Assembly (NCBI RefSeq): GCF_010183535.1
Contig: NW_026526147.1
Coordinates: 1 to 64,000, forward strand
Length of the DNA stretch: 64,000 bases
Origin: Caenorhabditis remanei
Lineage: Eukaryota; Nematoda; Chromadorea; Rhabditida; Rhabditidae
Direction: 5' to 3'
The translations under genes and the position numbers were made by a program. How positions within the stretch are numbered: position 1 is the first letter of the stretch; each line of letters opens with the position of its first letter. The notes under the pieces were generated by a model, which was not told the origin of the DNA, did no database searches, and saw only the letters and a list, made by a program, of their open reading frames with translations. Below, piece by piece: positions 54,796 through 64,000 of this stretch.

Positions 54796-57700
54796 TGTTT
54801 AGTTCCTCATCTGCAGATATTCTTAGAGTTCTTATCAATAAGATGAGAAAATTAAACATAGGCCATTTGACCCGTCTGTCGTGGAGTATAGTTCCTCATC
54901 TGCAGATATTCTTAGAGTTCTTATAAAAAGATAAGACAATTGATCATAGGCCAATTGACCCGTCTGTCGTGGAGTTTAGCTCCTCATCTGCAGATATTCT
55001 TAGAGTTCTTATAAAAAGATAAGACAATTGATCATAGGCCAATTGACCCGTCTGTCGTGGAGTTTAGTTCCTCATCTGCAGATATTCTTAGAGTTCTTAT
55101 CAACAAGATAAGAAAATTAAACATAGGCCATTTGACCCGTCTGTCGTGGAGTTTTAGTTCCTCATCTGCAGATATTCTTAGAGTTCTTATCAATAAGATA
55201 AGACAATAAAACATAGGCCAATTGACCCGTCTGTCGTGGAGTTTAGTTCCTCATCTGCAGATATTCTTAGAGTTCTTATCAATAAGATAAGACAATAAAA
55301 CATAGGCCATTTGACCCGTCTGTCGTGAAGTTTTAGTTCCTCATCTGCAGATATTCTTAGAGTTTTTATAAAAAGATAAGACAATTGATCATAAGCCAAT
55401 TGACCCGTCTGTCGTGGAGTTTAGTTCCTCATCTGCAGATATTCTTAGAGTTCTTATCACCAAGATAAGAAAATTAAACATAGGCCAATTGACCCGTCTG
55501 TCGTGAAGTTTTAGTTCCTCATCTGCAGATATTCTTAGAGTTCTTATCAATAAGATAAGACAATAAAACATAGGCCATTTGACCCGTCTGTCGTGAAGTT
55601 TTAGTTCCTCATCTGCAGATATTCTTAGAGTTCTTATCAATAAGATAAGAAAATTAAACATAGGCCATTTGACCCGTCTGTCGTGAAGTTTTAGTTCCTC
55701 ATCTGCAGATATTCTTAGAGTTCTTATCAATAAGATAAGAAAATTAAACATAGGCCATTTGACCCGTCTGTCGTGGAGTTTAGTTCCTCATCTGCAGATA
55801 TTCTTAGAGTTCTTATCAATAAGATAAGACAATAAAACATAGGACAATTGACCCGTCTGTCGTGGAGTTTAGTTCCTCATCTGCAGATATTCTTAGAGTT
55901 CTTATCAATAAGATAAGACAATAAAACATAGGCCATTTGACCCGTCTGTCGTGAAGTTTTAGTTCCTCATCTGCAGATATTCTTAGAGTTTTTATAAAAA
56001 GATAAGACAATTGATCATAAGCCAATTGACCCGTCTGTCGTGGAGTTTAGTTCCTCATCTGCAGATATTCTTAGAGTTCTTATCACCAAGATAAGAAAAT
56101 TAAACATAGGCCAATTGACCCGTCTGTCGTGAAGTTTTAGTTCCTCATCTGCAGATATTCTTAGAGTTCTTATCAATAAGATAAGAAAATTAAACATAGG
56201 CCATTTGACCCGTCTGTCGTGGAGTTTAGTTCCTCATCTGCAGATATTCTTAGAGTTCTTATCAATAAGATAAGACAATAAAACATAGGACAATTGACCC
56301 GTCTGTCGTGGAGTTTAGTTCCTCATCTGCAGATATTCTTAGAGTTCTTATCAATAAGATAAGAAAATTAAACATAGGCCATTTGACCCGTCTGTCGTGG
56401 AGTTTAGTTCCTCATCTGCAGATATTCTTAGAGTTCTTATCAGTAAGATAAGACAATTAAACATAGGCCATTTGACCCGTCTGTCGTGGAGTTTAGTTCC
56501 TCATCTGCAGATATTCTTAGAGTTCTTATCAATAAGATAAGACAATAAAACATAGGCCAATTGACCCGTCTGTCGTGGAGTTTAGTTCCTCATCTGCAGA
56601 TATTCTTAGAGTTCTTATCAATAAGATAAGAAAATTAAACATAGGCCATTTGACCCGTCTGTCGTGGAGTTTAGTTCCTCATCTGCAGATATTCTTAGAG
56701 TTCTTATCAATAAGATAAGACAATAAACATAGGCCAATTGACCCGTCTGTCGTGGAGTTTAGTTCCTCATCTGCAGATATTCTTAGAGTTCTTATCAATA
56801 AGATAAGACAATAAAACATAGGCCAATTGACCCGTCTGTCGTGGAGTTTAGTTCCTCATCTGCAGATATTCTTAGAGTTCTTATCAATAAGATAAGACAA
56901 TAAAACATAGGCCAATTGACCCGTCTGTCGTGGAGTTTAGTTCCTCATCTGCAGATATTCTTAGAGTTCTTATCAATAAGATAAGACAATAAAACATAGG
57001 CCAATTGACCCGTCTGTCGTGGAGTTTAGTTCCTCATCTGCAGATATTCTTAGAGTTCTTATCAATAAGATAAGACAATAAAACATAGGCCAATTGACCC
57101 GTCTGTCGTGGAGTTTTAGTTCCTCATCTGCAGATATTCTTAGAGTTCTTATCAATAAGATAAGACAATAAAACATAGGACAATTGACCCGTCTGTCGTG
57201 GAGTTTAGTTCCTCATCTGCAGATATTCTTAGAGTTCTTATCAATAAGATAAGACAATAAAACATAGGCCAATTGACCCGTCTGTCGTGGAGTTTAGTTC
57301 CTCATCTGCAGATATTCTTAGAGTTCTTATCAATAAGATAAGACAATAAAACATAGGCCAATTGACCCGTCTGTCGTGGAGTTTAGTTCCTCATCTGCAG
57401 ATATTCTTAGAGTTCTTATCAATAAGATAAGACAATAAAACATAGGCCAATTGACCCGTCTGTCGTGGAGTTTAGTTCCTCATCTGCAGATATTCTTAGA
57501 GTTCTTATCAATAAGATAAGACAATAAAACATAGGCCAATTGACCCGTCTGTCGTGGAGTTTAGTTCCTCATCTGCAGATATTCTTAGAGTTCTTATCAA
57601 TAAGATAAGACAATAAAACATAGGCCAATTGACCCGTCTGTCGTGGAGTTTAGTTCCTCATCTGCAGATATTCTTAGAGTTCTTATCAATAAGATAAGAC

Positions 57701-60700
57701 AATAAAACATAGGCCAATTGACCCGTCTGTCGTGGAGTTTAGTTCCTCATCTGCAGATATTCTTAGAGTTCTTATCAATAAGATAAGACAATAAAACATA
57801 GGCCAATTGACCCGTCTGTCGTGGAGTTTAGTTCCTCATCTGCAGATATTCTTAGAGTTCTTATCAATAAGATAAGACAATAAAACATAGGCCAATTGAC
57901 CCGTCTGTCGTGGAGTTTTAGTTCCTCATCTGCAGATATTCTTAGAGTTCTTATCAATAAGATAAGACAATAAAACATAGGCCAATTGACCCGTCTGTCG
58001 TGGAGTTTAGTTCCTCATCTGCAGATATTCTTAGAGTTCTTATCAATAAGATAAGACAATAAAACATAGGCCAATTGACCCGTCTGTCGTGGAGTTTAGT
58101 TCCTCATCTGCAGATATTCTTAGAGTTCTTATAAAAAGATAAGACAATTGAATCATAGGCCAATTGACCCGTCTGTCGTGGAGTTTAGTTCCTCATCTGC
58201 AGATATTCTTAGAGTTCTTATAAAAAGATAAGACAACTGATCATAGGCCAATTGACCCGTCTGTCGTGGAGTTTAGTTCCTCATCTGCAGATATTCTTAG
58301 AGTTCTTATCAACAAGATAAGAAAATTAAACATAGGCCATTTGACCCGTCTGTCGTGGAGTTTTAGTTCCTCATCTGCAGATATTCTTAGAGTTTTTATA
58401 AAAAGATAAGACAATTGATCATAGGCCAATTGACCCGTCTGTCGCGGAGTTTAGTTCCTCATCTGCAGATATTCTTAGAGTTCTTATCAACAAGATAAGA
58501 AAATTAAACATAGGCCAATTGACCCGTCTGTCGTGAAGTTTAGTTCCTCATCTGCAGATATTCTTAGAGTTTTTATAAAAAGATAAGACAATTGATCATA
58601 GGCCAATTGACCCGTCTGTCGTGAAGTTTTAGTTGCTCATCTGCAGATATTCTTAGAGTTCTTATCAACAAGATAAGAAAATTAAACATAGGCCAATTGA
58701 CCCGTCTGTCGTGAAGTTTTAGTTCCTCATCTGCAGATATTCTTAGAGTTTTATCAAAAGATAAGACAATTGAATCATAGGCCAATTGACCCGTCTGTCG
58801 TGGAGTTTAGTTCCTCATCTGCAGATATTCTTAGAGTTCTTATCAACAAGATAAGAAAATTAAACATAGGCCAATTGACCCGTCTGTCGTGGAGTTTAGT
58901 TCCTCATCTGCAGATATTCTTAGAGTTCTTATCAACAAGATAAGAAAATTAAACATAGGCCATTGACCCGTCTGTCGTGAAGTTTAGTTCCTCATCTGCA
59001 GATATTCTTAGAGTTCTTATCAACAAGATAAGACAATTAAACATAGGCCATTTGACCCGTCTGTCGTGGAGTTTAGTTCCTCATCTGCAGATATTCTTAG
59101 AGTTCTTATCAACAAGATAAGAAAATTAAACATAGGCCATTTGACCCGTCTGTCGTGGAGTTTAGTTCCTCATCTGCAGATATTCTTAGAGTTCTTATCA
59201 ACAAGATAAGAAAATTAAACATAGGCCAATTGACCCGTCTGTCGTGGAGTTTAGTTCCTCATCTGCAGATATTCTTAGAGTTCTTATCAACAAGATAAGA
59301 AAATTAAACATAGGCCAATTGACCCGTCTGTCGTGGAGTTTAGTTCCTCATCTGCAGATATTCTTAGAGTTCTTATCAACAAGATAAGAAAATTAAACAT
59401 AGGCCAATTGACCCGTCTGTCGTGGAGTTTAGTTCCTCATCTGCAGATATTCTTAGAGTTCTTATAAAAAGATAAGACAATTGAATCATAGGCCAATTGA
59501 CCCGTCTGTCGTGGAGTTTAGTTCCTCATCTGCAGATATTCTTAGAGTTCTTATCAACAAGATAAGAAAATTAAACATAGGCCATTTGACCCGTCTGTCG
59601 TGGAGTTTAGTTCCTCATCTGCAGATATTCTTAGAGTTTTTATAAAAAGATAAGACAATTGAATCATAGGCCAATTGACCCGTCTGTCGTGGAGTTTAGT
59701 TCCTCATCTGCAGATATTCTTAGAGTTCTTATCAACAAGATAAGAAAATTAAACATAGGCCAATTGACCCGTCTGTCGTGGAGTTTAGTTCCTCATCTGC
59801 AGATATTCTTAGAGTTCTTATCAACAAGATAAGAAAATTAAACATAGGCCATTGACCCGTCTGTCGTGGAGTTTAGTTCCTCATCTGCAGATATTCTTAG
59901 AGTTCTTATCAACAAGATAAGAAAATTAAACATAGGCCAATTGACCCGTCTGTCGTGGAGTTTAGTTCCTCATCTGCAGATATTCTTAGAGTTCTTATCA
60001 ACAAGATAAGAAAATTAAACATAGGCCAATTGACCCGTCTGTCGTGGAGTTTAGTTCCTCATCTGCAGATATTCTTAGAGTTCTTATCAAAAGATAAGAA
60101 AATTAAACATAGGCCAATTGACCCGTCTGTCGTGGAGTTTAGTTCCTCATCTGCAGATATTCTTAGAGTTCTTATCAACAAGATAAGAAAATTAAACATA
60201 GGCCAATTGACCCGTCTGTCGTGGAGTTTAGTTCCTCATCTGCAGATATTCTTAGAGTTCTTATCAACAAGATAAGAAATTAAACATAGGCCATTTGAAC
60301 CCGTCTGTCGTGGAGTTAGTTCCTCATCTGCAGATATTCTTAGAGTTCTTATCAACAAGATAAGAAAATTAAACATAGGCCATTGACCCGTCTGTCGTTG
60401 ACGTATTTAGTTCCTCATCTGGCAGATATTCTTAGAGTTTTATAAAGATAAGACAATGATCATAGGCAAATTGACCGTCTGTCGTGGAGTTTAGGTTTCC
60501 GCATCTGCCAGATATTCTTAGAGTTCTTATCAACAAGATAAGAAAATTAACATAGTCCAGTTGACCGTCTGTCGTGGATTTTAGTTTCATCATCTGCCGA
60601 TATTCTTAGAGTTCTTATCAATAGATAATACAATAAACATAGCCATTGACCCGTCTGTCGTTGGGTTAGTTCCCTCAATCGCAGATATTCTTAGAGTTTT

Positions 60701-63700
60701 TATAAAAAGATAAGACAATTAAACATAGGCCAATTGACCCGTCTGTCGTGTAGTTTTAGTTCCTCATCTGCAGATATTCTTAGAGTTCTTATCAACAAGA
60801 TAAGACAATTAAACATAGGCCAATTGACCCGTCTGTCGTGGAGTTTAGTTCCTCATCTGCAGATATTCTTAGAGTTCTTATCAATAAGATAAGACAATTA
60901 AACATAGGCCAATTGACCCGTCTGTCGTGTAGTTTAGTTCCTCATCTGCAGATATTCTTAGAGTTCTTATCAATAAGATAAGACAATAAACATAGGCCAA
61001 TTGACCCGTCTGTCGTGGAGTTTAGTTCCTCATCTGCAGATATTCTTAGAGTTCTTATCAAAAGATAAGACAATTAAACATAGGCCAATTGACCCGTCTG
61101 TCGTGTAGTTTAGTTCCTCATCTGCAGATATTCTTAGAGTTCTTATCAACAAGATAAGACAATTAAACATAGGCCAATTGACCCGTCTGTCGTGGAGTTT
61201 AGTTCCTCATCTGCAGATATTCTTAGAGTTCTTATCAACAAGATAAGACAATTAAACATAGGCCAATTGACCCGTCTGTCGTGGAGTTTAGTTCCTCATC
61301 TGCAGATATTCTTAGAGTTCTTATCAAAAGATAAGACAATAAACATAGGCCAATTGACCCGTCTGTCGTGGAGTTTAGTTCCTCATCTGCAGATATTCTT
61401 AGAGTTCTTATCAAAAGATAAGACAATTAAACATAGGCCAATTGACCCGTCTGTCGTGGAGTTTAGTTCCTCATCTGCAGATATTCTTAGAGTTCTTATC
61501 AATAAGATAAGACAATAAAACATAGGCCAATTGACCCGTCTGTCGTGGAGTTTAGTTCCTCATCTGCAGATATTCTTAGAGTTCTTATCAACAAGATAAG
61601 AAAATTAAACATAGGCCAATTGACCCGTCTGTCGTGGAGTTTTAGTTCCTCATCTGCAGATATTCTTAGAGTTCTTATCAACAAGATAAGACAATTAATC
61701 ATAGGCCAATTGACCCGTCTGTCGTGGAGTTTAGTTCCTCATCTGCAGATATTCTTAGAGTTCTTATCATAAGATAAGACAATAAAACATAGGCCATGAC
61801 CCTGTTGGAGTTTCTATATCAGATATTAGAGTTCTATCACAAATAAGAAATAACATAGGCCAATGGACCCGTCTGTCGGGAAGTTTTAGTTCCTCATCTG
61901 CAGATTATTCTTAGAGTTTTTACTAAAAAGATAAGACAATTGATCATAGGCCAATTGACCCGTCTGTCGTGGAGTTTAGTTCCTCATCTGCAGATATTCT
62001 TAGAGTTCTTATAAATAAGATAAGACAATAAAACATAGGCCAATTGACCCGTCTGTCGTGGAGTTTAGTTCCTCATCTGCAGATATTCTTAGAGTTCTTA
62101 TCACAAGATAAGAAAATTAAACATAGGCCATTTGACCCGTCTGTCGTGGAGTTTAGTTCCTCATCTGCAGATATTCTTAGAGTTCTTATCATACAGATAA
62201 GCAATAAAACATAGGCCAATTGACCCGTCTGTCGTGGAGTTTAGTTCCTCATCTGCAGATATTCTTAGAGTTCTTATCAAAAGATAAGACAATTAACATA
62301 GGCCAATTGACCCGTCTGTCGTGAAGTTTTAGTTCCTCATCTGCAGATATTCTTAGAGTTCTTATCAACAAGATAAGAAAATTAAACATAGGCCAATTGA
62401 CCCGTCTGTCGTGAAGTTTTAGTTCCTCATCTGCAGATATTCTTAGAGTTCTTATCAATAAGATAAGACAATAAAACATAGGCCAATTGACCCGTCTGTC
62501 GTGGAGTTTAGTTCCTCATCTGCAGATATTCTTAGAGTTCTTATAAAAAGATAAGACAATAAAACATAGGCCAATTGACCCGTCTGTCGTGGAGTTTAGT
62601 TCCTCATCTGCAGATATTCTTAGAGTTCTTATCACCAAGATAAGAAAATTAAACATAGGCCAATTGACCCGTCTGTCGTGTAGTTTAGTTCCTCATCTGC
62701 AGATATTCTTAGAGTTCTTATCAAAAGATAAGACAATTAATCATAGGCCAATTGACCCGTCTGTCGTGGAGTTTAGTTCCTCATCTGCAGATATTCTTAG
62801 AGTTCTTATCAACAAGATAAGACAATAAAACATAGGCCAATTGACCCGTCTGTCGTGGAGTTTAGTTCCTCATCTGCAGATATTCTTAGAGTTCTTATCA
62901 AAAGATAAGACAATTAAACATAGGCCAATTGACCCGTCTGTCGTGGAGTTTAGTTCCTCATCTGCAGATATTCTTAGAGTTCTTATCAAAAGATAAGACA
63001 ATAAACATAGGCCAATTGACCCGTCTGTCGTGGAGTTTAGTTCCTCATCTGCAGATATTCTTAGAGTTCTTATCAACAAGATAAGACAATAAACATAGGC
63101 CAATTGACCCGTCTGTCGTGGAGTTTAGTTCCTCATCTGCAGATATTCTTAGAGTTCTTATCAATAAGATAAGACAATTAAAACATAGGCCAATTGACCC
63201 GTCTGTCGTGGAGTTTAGTTCCTCATCTGCAGATATTCTTAGAGTTCTTATCAATAAGATAAGACAATAAAACATAGGCCAATTGACCCGTCTGTCGTGT
63301 AGTTTAGTTCCTCATCTGCAGATATTCTTAGAGTTCTTATCAATAAGATAAGACAATAAAACATAGGCCAATTGACCCGTCTGTCGTGGAGTTTAGTTCC
63401 TCATCTGCAGATATTCTTAGAGTTCTTATCAATAAGATAAGACAATAAAACATAGGCCAATTGACCCGTCTGTCGTGGAGTTTAGTTCCTCATCTGCAGA
63501 TATTCTTAGAGTTCTTATCAATAAGATAAGACAATAAAACATAGGCCAATTGACCCGTCTGTCGTGGAGTTTAGTTCCTCATCTGCAGATATTCTTAGAG
63601 TTCTTATCAATAAGATAAGACAATAAAACATAGGCCAATTGACCCGTCTGTCGTGTAGTTTAGTTCCTCATCTGCAGATATTCTTAGAGTTCTTATCAAT

Positions 63701-64000
63701 AAGATAAGACAATAAAACATAGGCCAATTGACCCGTCTGTCGTGTAGTTTAGTTCCTCATCTGCAGATATTCTTAGAGTTCTTATCAATAAGATAAGACA
63801 ATAAAACATAGGCCAATTGACCCGTCTGTCGTGTAGTTTAGTTCCTCATCTGCAGATATTCTTAGAGTTCTTATCAATAAGATAAGACAATAAAACATAG
63901 GCCAATTGACCCGTCTGTCGTGTAGTTTAGTTCCTCATCTGCAGATATTCTTAGAGTTCTTATCAATAAGATAAGACAATAAAACATAGGCCAATTGACC
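54796..64000 (+). repeat. 89-bp satellite array, block 2
   Basis: Continues to the window end and beyond. About 56500-58080 and 63100-64000 are very uniform (TTCTTAG...AATAAGATAAGACAATAAAAC type), suggesting recent amplification. About 58240-60270 uses an AACAAGATAAGAAAATTAAAC type. Patches at about 60270-60700 and 61785-61930 are full of small indels. Confidence 0.97.

Noticed and set aside
50541..63275. Many ORFs of 60-120 codons with repeated CLILLIRTLRISADEEL-type peptides
   Set aside because: They are translations of the 89-bp satellite read across two or three units; they occur on both strands and have no gene context.
48145..64000. CRISPR-like regular repeats
   Set aside because: Units are head-to-tail without unique spacers, and the genome is eukaryotic, so this is a satellite.

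Overview
The window looks like a repeat-rich chromosome-arm or subtelomere-like stretch of a Caenorhabditis-type nematode genome. The reasons are AT-rich DNA, host introns mostly 45-100 nt with GTAAGT/GTGAGT donors and TTTTCAG acceptors, a probable trans-splice acceptor directly before a start codon, an F-box gene of the nematode-expanded kind with a type-2 F-box-associated C-terminus, and many palindromic mini-transposons flanked by TA. No species is claimed.

Layout. 1-7242: 3' part of a decayed BEL/Pao LTR retrotransposon (pol with internal stops, an unusual 3' zinc-knuckle ORF, a likely 3' LTR), split by a 1.27-kb mariner-type element. 7645-18756, minus strand: two multi-exon genes I do not recognise (7645-8494 and 10737-12317) and an F-box gene (16079-18756) invaded by a 1.15-kb palindromic element. 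18757-25294: mostly unrecognised DNA with fold-back elements and one hairpin-rich stretch (23740-24240). 25295-27980: a secreted-protein exon, an LTR-like block, and the remains of a matrix-metalloprotease gene. 30741-32348: a short non-autonomous LTR element with a 5-bp target duplication and a tRNA-like relic. 32757-43159: a large Ty3/gypsy-type element with capacity for gag, a membrane glycoprotein, protease, reverse transcriptase, RNase H and integrase, plus a third ORF; no 3' LTR is visible. 44784-46388, minus strand: an apparently intact eight-exon gene of unknown function (348 aa). 47763-48113: a LINE reverse-transcriptase fragment. 48145 to the window end: a satellite array of about 170 copies of an 89-bp unit, with an inverted block carrying a hAT-type MITE.

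The most interesting item is the gypsy-type element. A glycoprotein-like domain (signal peptide, many cysteines, N-glycosylation sequons, an RSKR site, a C-terminal membrane span) lies in frame between the gag zinc knuckle and the aspartic protease. Pol follows in the +1 frame, and a 644-codon ORF of unknown role comes last. Known gypsy-type env genes usually lie after pol, so this order is unusual. The host genes show no obvious joint pathway; the window is mainly a record of successive mobile-element insertions.
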